Positions 10,494 through 21,327 are shown, counted from the first letter of the stretch. The stretch: DNA of 30,227 nucleotides from Lingula anatina (GCF_001039355.2 NW_019776015.1:95738-125964); one strand, 5' to 3'. The notes: a model not told the origin generated them from the letters alone. Numbers and translations are program-made.

Positions 10494-12042
10494 ATGAGCG
10501 TCGAAGTAAAGACGCCAACAAGGACACAATATGAGCACAGGGAGTTTCCCTGCGGAGAAGGATCGCCTGCGTCGAAACCGAAGCCGTCGCCGACGATCTC
10601 GAGTGAAGAAAAGGTGTCGGAGCACCCGTCGTTGAGCAACAACAGTACTCACGGATCAGTGGCTTCCTCGGCAGCGCAGCAAAGACCTTATAACAGGCAG
10701 CACTCGCAGGGCGCTAGGAAACGTCTGGTATGTTAAACTCTTTCTTTTTCTTTCTGATTGCTAAAGTTATTATTTGCACGTTTTAAACAAAGTGTTTGCC
10801 TATGGATTTGCTCTCTGTGAGTGTGATATTTTTTAACTGCAGCAAATCACTCCCGCTAATAAGTTTCAAGGTCATGGTGACCTGAGTTGAGAGGTGGGGG
10901 GGGGGGGGCAATGCCCTGATATTTGTCAAAGGAAAAAGATCAGAATTTTGTAGAATTATATTATTACTGTAGGTAGCAATGTGTCTTGACATCTTACTAA
11001 AGTTGTCCAATATTTTTTTTTAAATGTGTTATTTGCAAATTTATATATTATTGTTCGTTATTCGTCAATGCCAGGGGAGTCAAAAGGAGTGGCAGAGCCG
11101 TCACACTTCGAAAAAAAGTCGTCTGGGTGGTAAGCAGCATGCACCTGGTCAGTTTCCACTGCCGACCAAATTCCTGTTGGGAGGGAACATCAGGGACCCT
11201 TTGAATCTGAACAGCCTCTGTGACGATGAGGAAGTCAACAAAGCGCTGAATCAAGACACTCCAGTCTCGTCACCAATCCCCACGCCAGCACATCGCAAGG
11301 AACAAGTTGAAGTTATCATTCCACCGAATATTACTGACCCACTGAACTTGAACGAGCAAAATGACGGGGAGATGAAATCAAATAGTGCAAAGAAGAAAAA
11401 GAGAAATCATCATGTTAAAAATAAAAAGAACAAGACAGATGAAGGAAGGAAGAAAGAAGAGGAAAAAAGCAGCAGTAGCAGTGTTGCTACCACACCTTTA
11501 ACAATAGATACCAGTGAAGAAATGGTGACTGCGATGCGCAAGGTTAACGATGAAATTGTTTCTCCGGTGATTCCACAACATAGCCGGCAACACAGTCGAA
11601 AACCATCAGCCAGTACGACAGTTACACGGAGTATTCTAACCTCAGAAACAACGCCCAGTGAAAAACTGCAGACTGATCCACTCTCCAGCAGTGGAGGAAG
11701 TGGGAAGTTACACAAAAGCAAACCCAAGAAACAAGATGGCAAGCAGGGGACACATTTTCACAAGAAAAACCCCAAATTTATTCATGGGAATTACAACAGG
11801 TACTATGGGTATAGAAACCCGAACATGGAAGAAGATTTCCGGCTGAAAGTTTTTATAAAAGAGTGGTTTGAGGGGAAAGATGTCCTAGATATTGGCTGCA
11901 ACGTAGGACTGGTGACGTTGCAAATTGCCAAAGAATTTGAACCAAGGAGGATTGTGGGATTGGACATTGATTCAAAACTGATTGCGGCAGCGAGGAGAAA
12001 TATTAAGAATTTTATTCTGGAGGAGGAGCTGGATGCTAGCAG
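10494..12042 (+). CDS. MEPCE: MePCE (7SK snRNA 5' methylphosphate capping enzyme), N-terminal part only
   Basis: Exon 1 is 10494-10727 (78 aa) and exon 2 is 11075-12042, ending in phase 2 at a GTGAGG donor; about 400 codons in all. The family methylates the gamma-phosphate of the 7SK RNA cap with SAM and stays in the 7SK snRNP, which controls P-TEFb. The N-terminal part has FLLGGNIRDPLNLNSL and PPNITDPLNLN, two motifs typical of MePCE, then a Lys/Ser-rich linker. The Bin3-type domain begins FIHGNYNRYYGYRNP, and SAM motif I is VLDIGCNVG (about residues 348-356), followed by IVGLDID. The later domain, which should contain a LNWGD-like strand and an EPQPW motif, is not found anywhere downstream. 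The start ATG opens a CpG-rich first exon divergent from the ZCWPW1-like gene. The gene is truncated in this window, or its last exons are misplaced. Confidence 0.85.
10896..10909. repeat. Poly-G run in MePCE intron 1
   Basis: An uninterrupted run of about 13 G in the intron between the two MePCE exons. Run length is error-prone in assemblies. Confidence 0.7.
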
Positions 12043-13292
12043 GTGAGGCCTCTTGTAAAGAGGTTATTTTCTCACTGATTACTATTTATAATTGATATAT
12101 GCAGCCCGCATCTTTAGTCAGTTGACCATGGTACTAGTAGTTGACCAAAAAAAAGTATTGATATAATAAAGCATTACATGCAAATACTGCCATTTTAACA
12201 TGCAACAAAAATTAGTCCTTAAAAAATTAATGTACGAAGCATGTAGTTGTAATGATATTGTGTCATTTGATGCCTATGTATAAAGACCTGTTAGGCCAAA
12301 ATGTCTGTAGGGGTATTGGAAGGGCATCTTTTATAAAAAAATTGCTATACTTTGATATTAATAACTCCTATTTTCTCCAATTTTTTTAATCTTAAATTTC
12401 CTTTTTTTCTTCTTTTTAAAGGCCAGTATTAACTAGATGTCCTGCTGTAGAGTTATGAGCTGTCTAGATCAATATTAATTATTACTGGTAGATTTCATAA
12501 TAATGGGAAACTATCATGAAATGTTAGAAATGCCCATTGTCTGTGTCTACTACTGAGCAGGACCCTATATGTGCTGGCATGTGGACTCTGAACCAGGCAT
12601 TTTTATTCAAGATCATTGATGCCTGTTAATATTAAAAACATATAGATTAGTCATGATGCTGCCCCTTCAGTTCACCCATATAAACTTACTCCATGATCTG
12701 ACTTATTTACAATAGGTTCAAACAAGGACTAGATCATATATGGGCAAAAGGAATTTTCAAAGCACGTGACAGTGCATTGGCTTCCTGCCTGGTGTATGGG
12801 TCATTCCGTGGTATTTGTGTCCTGGGCATAAAATTTTCAAATGTACAAAAATCAATCAAAAGTTGCATTTTCTGAAAGAAGAGACTTCAGGGGATAATAA
12901 TTTGTACAAGATTTATCTGTATTTTTTGAATTCATGATTTTATAGCGCATTAAACTTGAAAAATGTGAAAATTAGCATTACGGACGGAATTTTTTATTTT
13001 TTGCATATAACACTCAAAATAAATTTTAATCAATATCTTTCAATTGAGACATAAATTACAGCAAGTCCTTGGGGTAAACACATAAAAAATCAAGTGAAAT
13101 CTTTAAAAAATAGTTAATTAATCATTAATCCAAAGTCATTTTTTCCGTCCGTAATGATTTGGGCTCTATTTTTTAAGTTTTTTTAAAGACTACTTGGCAG
13201 AAAAAAANATATTTTCAAAATTTGGTATAATTTAATTTCATGGTTTATGAGCATGAAGAGACAGTAAACTTGAAAACAATTATTCGTTCTAG
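12043..13292. other. AT-rich stretch after MePCE exon 2, no coding exon seen
   Basis: I checked both strands for the missing MePCE methyltransferase exons and saw none. The stretch holds an inverted pair of CATTACGGACGGAA (12976-12989 and 13143-13156), possibly ends of a small non-autonomous element. The single n at 13208 marks an unresolved base in an A-run. Confidence 0.55.
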
Positions 13293-14003
13293 ATGATTAC
13301 GCTCGTAAAGACAACTTGGAGAGCGTCAACATCGGCAAGAAAAGAAAATCCTTTTTGAAAAGATTCAAGAAAAGGATCATTAAAGCATTGCCAAGATGCT
13401 TTAAGCAGGTAAGAATATTAAGTATTGAAACATTGACTGTTTTTATCTTATGGTAAATGAAAACAATCTTCTTATTCACTTCCTCTAATTTTCATGAAAA
13501 TATTCCAATCTTTATTAATATATCAAATGATTTATTTTATTTATTTATTTTGTTCACAGTGCTTCACCAGATCGTAAAAACGAACTCAGGCCATCTCCTT
13601 TCGTGATCAACGGTGAAAGTGCAATATGAGCTATTGGTCTTCCAAGACCTTGACCAGTTCAAAGGTGATGGCTGATCCAACAGCTCCGTGTCGGGGAAGT
13701 CGGTTGATGTCGGGGAAGTGAAACATGTTTTGCCAGCCGAGTCCGTGACGAGTGAAAAAGTTACCTCTTCAGCTCTAGGACTGCAGCAAGTCACGTGAAT
13801 ACTCTGCTATTTTGAGTGTCATTGTCACAATGAAGACGTTCTCTAGTTCAGCGGTGCTGGCAATTGTAAATATGTATATATTAATTATATTGCTCCCTGT
13901 ATAAAGAAACGGACAGAACTGTTCAACTCCCAAGCAAAGTTATCATGGCTGTACATGTGTATTGTAAAAAGTGTAAATACTCTTGTTCATTAAAAATAAT
14001 AAA
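13293..14003 (+). other. Possible terminal exons and 3' UTR of a plus-strand transcript
   Basis: A 116-nt segment (13293-13408) lies between TCGTTCTAG and GTAAGA signals. A second begins at 13560 after TTTTGTTCACAG, and AATAAA follows at 13998-14003 with GT-rich sequence beyond. Read in phase 1, the first segment is open and basic (DYARKDNLESVN...KKRKSFLKRF) and stops at TAA 13575 in the second. But MePCE exon 2 ends in phase 2; joined here it gives AGA then an immediate TGA. So this may be the 3' end of a truncated MePCE transcript, or of an unrelated one. Confidence 0.35.
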
Positions 14004-14064
14004 GGGGTGTATCAAATCTTCAAATGACCTTTTTCTGATTTGTCCTCGGATAGAACACCAAGCA

Positions 14065-14295
14065 CCAGACCCAATCGTACTAACTGTGGGTCGATCTATC
14101 TCCGAGGGGATTCTCCCTAAATTGCAATCAATTCAAACGGCTGAGATGGCTGTCACGCCTACTGAAGCTGCAAGGGGTAATTAATTATCGTTTAGCAGGT
14201 TCAGTAGGCGTGCCAGACATCTAAGCCGCTTAAGCTGAAAGCAATTTAGTGAGAAACCCCTCGGAGATGGATTGATCCTGTTAGATTGGTCTAGG
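14065..14295. repeat. Long imperfect inverted repeat (hairpin), arms about 100 bp
   Basis: The left arm (about 14065-14171) and right arm (about 14195-14295) are inverted copies around a loop of about 23 bp. CTCCGAGGGG and CTAAATTGC in the left arm match the right arm's complement within a 26-bp block at 24 of 26. CACGCCTACTGAAGCTGC matches at 17 of 18. A middle block (CGGCTGAGATG / CGGCTTAGATG) also matches. The outer right edge merges into sequence shared by the 3' flanks of sulfotransferase copies A, C and D. No protein coding seen. It could be a foldback element or a transcribed hairpin. Confidence 0.8.
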
Positions 14296-14348
14296 TATGA
14301 ACACCCAGTCTGAACGTCTAACGCAAGTTTCGAGCCTCACATATTTGC

Positions 14349-14354
14349 TTTATT
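14349..14354 (-). terminator. Polyadenylation signal of sulfotransferase copy A
   Basis: AATAAA on the minus strand, about 365 nt after the stop codon, within a block conserved downstream of copies C and D. Confidence 0.5.
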
Positions 14355-15582
14355 TGTCCATTTTTTACGTATCTAACAGTGTTCGAAATTGAAGCAATAA
14401 TGAACTAGTGGCCCAAGCCCGACAGCTTTTCGAAAATGTTGAAGCTATAGCAAGCGTCATTGGAATCTTGTTATATTCAGTCAAAATGAAATAAGAAACG
14501 AAAATGTTTCCTTATGATTTAATTTAACCTCTCGGCAAACCGTGTAAGCGTGCGTCAACGCCCACTTGATCTGATGCCAACGCATTATCTCGCCACTGTG
14601 AGCTTCCATGTGCAATCCTATTAATAGTTCAATGCTTTTCTCCGTTTTTGAGTGTTTTTGTTCTAAATATTTAAAATTAAGACATTTCAGTAGGTTATAT
14701 ATTTACATGTTATGATGTTAGCACTGAATGTTAAAATATTCAATATAATCTCGAAATTTCTCAAATATTTCCTCCTCATTCAACCCGTACGGCTCCAAGT
14801 CGTAATGGTGACGACCATATTTATTTTGGGGATTTTCTTTTAAGTACTCCTTCATCTTCGCTTCAGCTTGCTCGCTGAGATCGAGCCCAAACTTATTATA
14901 AATCGTTCTCACTGTATCTATGGGCGCTCTCACAAGATGTTCGTAGTCTATATCGACGAATCTGTGTTCTTGATCAGGGTGGTTCTTTCTGAATTCTAGG
15001 ATTTCGTTCCCCGCGTGAAATACGGGATTGTCTAGGGCGTCTCTTCCTAAAATATGAAAACAGATAACTAAAACGCAAACAGAAGTCATTAACAATACAA
15101 GCATACGTTATTTACATCGACAGGATTATAAATCAAACAATCAAACAAACAACAAAGATTAACAATTTTATGAATTTACAGGTCAGAAAAAATCTCATCA
15201 GATTATTATTTCTAAGGTTAGTATATATCAAAAGTTAGCATATTTCAGAAGTAAAGAAGAGGCTTAAGGACAAGCCCCTACCTATATCTTTGGGGTCGTA
15301 GGCACAAAAGGTGAAGTGTTGCACCACTGAGCACACGGAGGCGAGCGATTTGCATGGATTGCGGTAGGTGTGGATAAACATTGCGTCCGGATACACCGCC
15401 AGAATTGCGTCCAGGTACACCCCGTGAATGGAATCTTTCAGAATGACTTGTTGCTCATGGTCTGCTGAGTCTAATAAAAGATGTGGATGTTGAAATGCGA
15501 TTCTGCCAAAAAATCAAAATACTTTTAAATATATGAATATTAATATAAATATAGAATTTCTTTATAATAATAAGACAAAGAA

Positions 15583-15764
15583 TGCATTCAGAACAGCGGA
15601 CTAACGTATCCTTGGATCAGGTATGACTAATTAATACGAGAATTTTAATGTTTGTTGAGAAATCCCATGGGGAATCTATTCAGTGTCTAATCGGGAATTA
15701 AGCGGCAAGATTTTAGTGGGTTGCCATATTTGATCCGCGGATCTGTTAGATCTGTTTTGAATGC
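15583..15764. mobile_element. MITE with GCATTCAGAACA ends, copy A intron 3
   Basis: The left end GCATTCAGAACAGCGGACTA and the right end (complement begins GCATTCAAAACAGATC) are imperfect inverted repeats. Internal matches around GATCC and ATCTGTTAG continue them. Related elements sit at the same place in copies C and D and are absent from B. Non-coding. Confidence 0.7.
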
Positions 15765-16091
15765 GATCAAAAACAACTAAAGGAAAAGGAAACAATTTGA
15801 GTCGATTAAATTCTATTATGTTCTGCATGTCTATAACGACCACATTTCTACACCTACCTCTTGCTAAAAGAATAAGCTGAAGTTGCAAACGATGAAAACG
15901 ATAGGCTTCCAACATCTCTTCCTTGGTTCCAGCGCGCACCCAGTCTCTATATGGACCAGTGTTACCGCTAATCCCCTGGTAAAACTTAAATATCCCCATA
16001 TTGTCGAACAAAGGGTGACATGCATGAGGACTCTTGGCCTGGACGTAGTGAATGTTTTTGAGCAGTGGATTACCTTTGTACGTGGCATCTG

Positions 16092-16092
<1 letters not shown>

Positions 16093-16154
<62 letters not shown>

Positions 16155-16214
16155 GAGAACCCTCTCTCACTTCCCCCTCCCTCTCCTCACTCTCTCTCTC
16201 TCTCTCTCTCTGCG

Positions 16215-16249
<35 letters not shown>
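16093..16249. repeat. TA, TC and TG microsatellites in copy A intron 2
   Basis: A TA run of about 57 bp (16093-16150) is followed by TC (about 16187-16211) and TG (about 16218-16249) runs. A TC/TG pair recurs at the same place in the other copies, but the TA run is only in A. Confidence 0.9.
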
Positions 16250-16250
<1 letters not shown>

Positions 16251-17410
16251 AGGGGAAAGAGCATGAGAGATTGTTTTCAAAAACATAAAACTGGTAATCC
16301 CATTAATCCATTGCATAGGCAAAGTCTTATTACGGTCCATACGGTCCACTGACCACCCATAAAATAAATACATCAATTATATTACCTAGAAAGAAACTGG
16401 ACATCAGAACACGCGGGTCTTCCCCAGCATTCACAGCGTCTGTGTTCTCCTCCACGGGGCACATCAACTCGTAGAAGAGTGGCGAAGTGTTCCGCAGGTC
16501 CTAGTACAGCAAATTCTGCAGAAACGTTGTCCCCGTCCGCGGTGGTCCAATGATGAAAATAGGCTCCTTGATAGGGCACTTAAAAACGACAATGTACATG
16601 TTGAAATCTTAAGCGGTTGAATTGATATTAATAGCGAATTTAAGTTATTGTGATTGTGTCTTGTCAAAATTGCATTTACTGTTTAAGTGTCAGAAAAATA
16701 TTGCATTTCAATAAGCGACACGAGTATAAAATGCATGGTTTACATAAAAACAACGAATCATGAAAAACCTTTATGCATCGTGCTGACTAAGTTCTGGGTT
16801 AATTTTAAAGCTTCGTATAGTGGTACGAGTGGTAGTATCAGACTCTAAACACTCACCTTGGTCAAATCCACAGTCGGTAGTCGTCTTGATATAGCAAGTC
16901 TATTCTTCATTACCTCCTTCAATCTCCTTTCTATTCCCAGCCTCCCAGCCACCGAGCAGGTGTCATCTTCACGGTAGCATTTCAACAGTTGAATGCACCC
17001 CTGGTACCACCAGCGCCCAGTAAGACTGTCCGACAGCAGTAGACGCCGGTCGTTAAGAGACAGATCTTGGAGCAGGCTGTCCTCTGTGAGCGGCGTAAAG
17101 CGACGCCCCAGGACGACACGAAGTAACCAGTCGAGAAGAACGATGGCGCAGTAGCGACAGAAGATTAGAATATCGCTCAGTAGAGCCATGGTTTACTCTC
17201 ACTATGGTCATATATACCTGTTATATATATTTTGCTGTTACTAAAGGTAAAAACTCAGGTAACCGCCCTTACAAGTGGGAACACGATGACTGAGTGAACT
17301 GTGAACTATCAAAGCAACTGAAAGCTTCTTACCTCACACGCCTTATTTAATATTTATAAACTCTCGCCTTCGTTTTCTTACATAGTTGTATGGACTACTT
17401 TTTTTCAGTG

Positions 17411-17418
17411 AACCGGTT
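17411..17418. promoter_or_regulatory. AACCGGTT palindrome upstream of copy A
   Basis: This matches the Grainyhead/CP2-type consensus. The same word in the same context (GTGAACCGGTTTTTCAATA) lies upstream of all four genes. Confidence 0.45.
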
Positions 17419-18398
17419 TTTCAATAGTGTCTACCAGGCCATACTGCGACTTGTATTTCATACATTTACGTAATAGATCTGCATAGTGTTCTTTCATAAA
17501 TGTGCATTCACCCGTTTGTATAGGTGGATGGAGGTGGAGGGTTGTTAAAATATACTGGAAGGAGTAGTACGAGAATTTGTTCAGTTTGAAAACACCAGGG
17601 TGGGACCGAGGCGAGGGGGGCGGGGTGCTCGGTTTTTGAAATCTAAAATATCTTAACATGCCTACACTGATAACACACCTTACAACTGCCATATACAGGG
17701 GCGGATCTAGGATTGTTTGGAGGGGGGGGGGTCAGTTTTTTCTTTTAAGAACGACAGGCCTCGGATGTAAAGCAGAACCTTGTCTCCTTGATGTGGGGTT
17801 CGGTGTTGTCGGAGGGCAAACGGTGCCATTAGGTACAGTTTAGAACTATGATTCAGGTCTTCAAGATTCGGATATCAAGAGGTTAATATTGGTGTGATTT
17901 TTTCCAGAAACCGAAGGTGGGGGGCGTCAGGACCCCCCTGACATACCAGTTTTCTGATAGGTGCAATATGTGACATGTTTCCGTAAAGGTTTCCCAGCGC
18001 TACCAAATCTAATAAGTGTCATTAACTTGGATAGGCTCGTGATCAGGCCATGACAGCGACGCCTTGCTCTGTCAACAGATGAACTGGTGAGGACAATTTC
18101 ACATCGTACAACGTATTTAATTTGAATATGCTTTGAAATCAGTGGCGTTACATTATGAAGTCAAGAACTAAGAAGAAGAAAATCGGCCAAATTACGTTAC
18201 CGGGCGCATGCGCGAGGTACGAATTGTGTTTGATAGTCGTGGAAAAAGTTTTCGGGAGTTTCGAAATCACGAATGACGGTGACACCCTTCACTTTTGAGG
18301 TTAAAACGTGTCCTTTGCTGAGTCAATTAATGTATAATAAAAGAAGTTCCCATAAGAAATGTTAAAGTGACGATATCGACCTGGAAGTTTAACGGAAG

Positions 18399-18420
18399 CA
18401 TGGACCTAATTAGGTCCATG
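18399..18420. repeat. 22-bp perfect palindrome
   Basis: CATGGACCTAA followed by its exact reverse complement, in the spacer part unique to copy B's 3' side. Confidence 0.9.
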
Positions 18421-18827
18421 ACGGAAGGAAGTTTTAGTGGACCCAAACGCTGCAAAATCTAGTACTTCGCGTACAACAGGTGGTCCTTTTAAATTCGATT
18501 AGTACTTGAATTCCCCTAGCAGAAGACTTTATATAGGGGTATAATGAATAACTGCTGTTTTTTAAGGACCTACAATAATCAGCCACGCCCGGTTGTCACT
18601 ATATTATCGATTGAATAAAGCAAAAGAAATGGGGATCCAAATCTGCGGTCTCAGAGAGTAGGCACCCTACAAGTAAATGTTCGTCCCAATACCAACGCAT
18701 TATCTCGCCATTGTGAACTACTATGTGCAATCTTATAGTTCTTTGCTTTTCGCAGTTTTTTCAGTGCTATTTTTCTAAATGTTTCTAATTAGGGCAATCC
18801 AGTAGTTTATATTATTCTATTATGGAG

Positions 18828-21265
18828 TTAGCACTGAATGTTAAAATATTCAATATAATCTCGAAATTTCTCAAATATTTCCTCCTCCTTCAACCCGTAC
18901 GTCTCCAAGTCGTAATGGTGACGGCCATATTTATTTTGGGGATTTTCTTTTATATACTCCTTCATCTTCGCTTCAGCTTGCTCGCTGAGATCGATCCCAA
19001 ACTTATCATAAATCTGTCTCACCGTATCTAAGGGCGCTCTCACAAGATGTTCGTAGTCTATATCGACGAATCTGTGTTCTTGATCAGGGTGGTTCTTTCT
19101 GAATTCTAGGATTTCGTTCCCCGCGTGAAACAGGGGGTCGTCTAGGACGTCTCTTCCTAAAATATGAACACAGACAACTAAAACGCAATCATAAATCATT
19201 AACAATGCAACTTAACCAAACGTTATGTACATTGACAGGATCATGAAACCAACAAACAACAAAAACTAAAACGATTTTAAAATTTTACAGGTCAGAAAAA
19301 AATCTCATCAAATTATTATTTTAAATGTTAGTATATATTAAATGTAAGTATATTTCAGAAGTAAAAAAGAGGCTTAAAGACACGCCCCTACCTATATCTT
19401 TGAGGTCGTAGGCACAAAAGATGTGATGCTGCACCACTGAGCACACGGAGGCAAGCGATTTGCATGGATTGCGGTAGGTGTGAATGAACATTGCGTCTGG
19501 ATACACCGCCAGGATTGCGTCCAGATACAGCCCATGCATAGAATCTTTCAGAATGACGTGCTGGTCATGGCTTGCTGAATCTAATAAAAGATGATGGTGT
19601 TGAAATACGTTTTCAATACGATTTTGCTAAAAAAAATAAAAACCTTTAAATATATGAACATTTATATAGATATAAATATGCATAAAATTTCTTTATAAAA
19701 AATACAACAAAAACAACCAAGGAAAAATTTTAAAATTTGAGATCATTAAATTCTATCATGTTCTGACCATACATTTTCAAAAGGAAGGGCGAAAAAAGTC
19801 AATCAGTTATTTATTTATTTTTGTCTATAACGACCACATTCCTACACTTACTTCTTGCTAAAAGAATAAGCTGAAGTTGCAAACGATGGAAACGATAGGC
19901 TTCCACCATCTCTTCCTTGGTTCGAGCGAGCACCCAGTCTCTGTATGGACCACTGTTACCGATCATCCTTTGATGCGACTTAAATATCCCCATATTGTCG
20001 AACAGAGGGAAACACTCGTGAGGACTCTTGGACTGGACGTAGTGGATGTTTTTAAACAGTAGATTACGACTGTATGCGGCATCTGAATTTTAAAGAAATA
20101 AATAATTTGACAACTCTTTCTTCCCTCCCCTCTATCTTTCTCTCTCCCTCTCTCTGCGATTTTGTGTGTGTGTGTGTGTGTGTGTGTGAATGTGTGTGTG
20201 TGAGTGCGTGTGTGTGCCTGCTCGGCCGTACGAGTGTGAAAAAGACAAAGAGTCTAAGGGATGGTTCACAAAAACACACAACTGGTGATCAATTGCCTCG
20301 GCTAAGTCAGCAAATGATTCACACGTTATAACGGTCCACTGAAGACACTTAAAACGACAATCCTCAGATTTGAAATACCAAAAACAATTTTTGTAGTTTT
20401 ATGAAGTTTCTACTTACAAAAATAAATACATCAATCACATACCTAGAAAAAAACTGGACATGAGAACACGCGGATCTTTCCCAGCGTTCACAGCGTCTGT
20501 GTTCTCCTCCACGGGGCACATCAACTCGTAGAAGAGTGGCGAAGTGTTCCGCGGGTCCTGGTACAGCAAGCTCTGCAGAAAGGTTGTCCCCGTCCGCGCT
20601 GGCCCAATGATGAAAATAGGCTCCTTGATAGGGCACTTAAAAACGGCAATGTATATGTTGAAATCTTAAGCGGTTGAATTGCTATTAATTGCAGATTTTA
20701 TTTATTGTGATTGTGTCTTGTCAAAATCGCATTTACTGTTTAAATGACAGAAAAATATTGCATTTCAATGAGCGACATGAGTATGAAGTGCATGGTTTGC
20801 ATACAAAACAATGAGTCATGAAACACCTTTATGTAGCATCGTGCAGACTAAGTTCTGGGTCAATTTTAAAGTTTCGTATAGTGGTAGGAGTGGTAGCTTC
20901 ATAAACAGACTCCTTATACTCACCTTGGTCAAATCCACAGTAGGTAGTCGTTTTGATATAGCAAGCCTGTTCTTTATTATCCCTTTCCATCTCTTTTCTA
21001 TCCACAGCCTCCCAGCCACCGAGCAGGTGTCATCTTCACGGTAACATTTCAACAGTTGAGTGAACCCCTGGTACCACCAGCGCCCAGTAAGACTGTCCGA
21101 CAACAGCAGACGCCGGTCGTTAAGAGACAGATGTCGGAGCAGGCTGGCCTCTGTGAGCGGCGTAAAGCGACGCCCAAGGACGACACGAAGTAACCAGTCG
21201 AGAAGAACGATGGCGCAGTAGCAGTAGTAGTAGCAGAAGATAGTAATATCGCTCAGTAGTGACAT
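18828..21265 (-). CDS. Sulfotransferase copy B (PAPS-dependent, type II membrane), intact
   Basis: Exons: 21265-20924, 20635-20443, 20082-19852, 19580-19392, 19156-18828; 1,284 nt, 427 aa, no internal stop. The start is the ATG of MSLLSDITIF; an upstream in-frame TTG is not needed. Residues about 8-30 are hydrophobic, rich in Tyr/Cys, and look like a signal anchor, so a Golgi lumenal enzyme is likely. The PAPS 5'-phosphosulfate loop is GPARTGTTFLQ (about 125-135), and the 3'-phosphate motif is HTYRNPCKSLASVCS (about 289-303). The C-terminus has ENPQNKYGRHHYDLE, typical of the Sulfotransfer_3-like family. The acceptor substrate cannot be told from sequence. In exon 3 this copy departs from the others (KSHQRMIGNSG, WVLAR), so its substrate pocket may differ. 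A conserved AATAAA as in A, C and D was not found after its stop. Confidence 0.85.
20163..20216. repeat. TG microsatellite in copy B intron 2
   Basis: Interrupted TG repeats at the position equivalent to those of copies A, C and D, next to a TC-rich tract. Confidence 0.85.
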
Positions 21266-21327
21266 AGTCAATACTCACTATGGTCACAAACCTGGGTGTT
21301 ATATACCTGTTATATATTTTTGCTGTC

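Larger units (their letters stand above)
14718..17189 (-). pseudogene. Sulfotransferase copy A, intact exons except an in-frame TAG
   Basis: Exons: 17189-16857, 16578-16386, 16088-15858, 15470-15282, 15046-14718 (425 codons including stop). All splice sites match copies B-D (phase 0, then 1, 1, 1). It has an N-terminal hydrophobic anchor, the PAPS loop GPPRTGTT and the 3'-phosphate motif TYRNPCKSLAS. In exon 2 the codon after LLY is TAG (16503-16501, about residue 137) where B, C and D have CAG. The next proline is Leu instead, so both are C-to-T changes relative to the sister copies. Everything downstream of the stop, including the 3'-phosphate site, would be lost. No frameshift or splice damage is seen, so inactivation looks recent, or it may be an allele or an error. 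The N-terminus is three codons shorter than in the others. Confidence 0.7.
17190..18827. other. Spacer between sulfotransferase copies A and B
   Basis: From 17190 to about 17700 it matches the upstream flanks of the other copies. A CAGGGGCGGATCTAGG transposon end lies at about 17696, without a matching right end. From about 17950 to 18690 the sequence is not shared with the other spacers. It contains a 22-bp perfect palindrome at 18399-18420. I see no gene. Confidence 0.6.

Noticed and set aside
13564-13794. 76-codon minus-strand frame
   Set aside because: No recognisable family and no splice context; it lies opposite a probable 3' UTR.
15827-15857. Extension of exon 3 through CRNVVVID in all sulfotransferase copies
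   Set aside because: The sequence is conserved, but the consensus donor at the exon end and the phase-1 acceptor of exon 4 fit only if this part is intronic.
16092-16170. Poly-Ile-Tyr N-terminus on the copy A exon 3 frame
   Set aside because: It is translation of the TA microsatellite in intron 2; the acceptor at 16089 removes it.
16382-16579. Alternative frames over sulfotransferase exon 2 (a His/Arg-rich reading, also in B)
   Set aside because: They are shifted readings of the same exon; the frame with GPxRTGTT continues in phase from exon 1 to exon 3.
21266-21271. Start of sulfotransferase B three residues upstream
   Set aside because: That start is a TTG; the conserved ATG of MSLLSD at 21265 is present in B, C and D at the same place.
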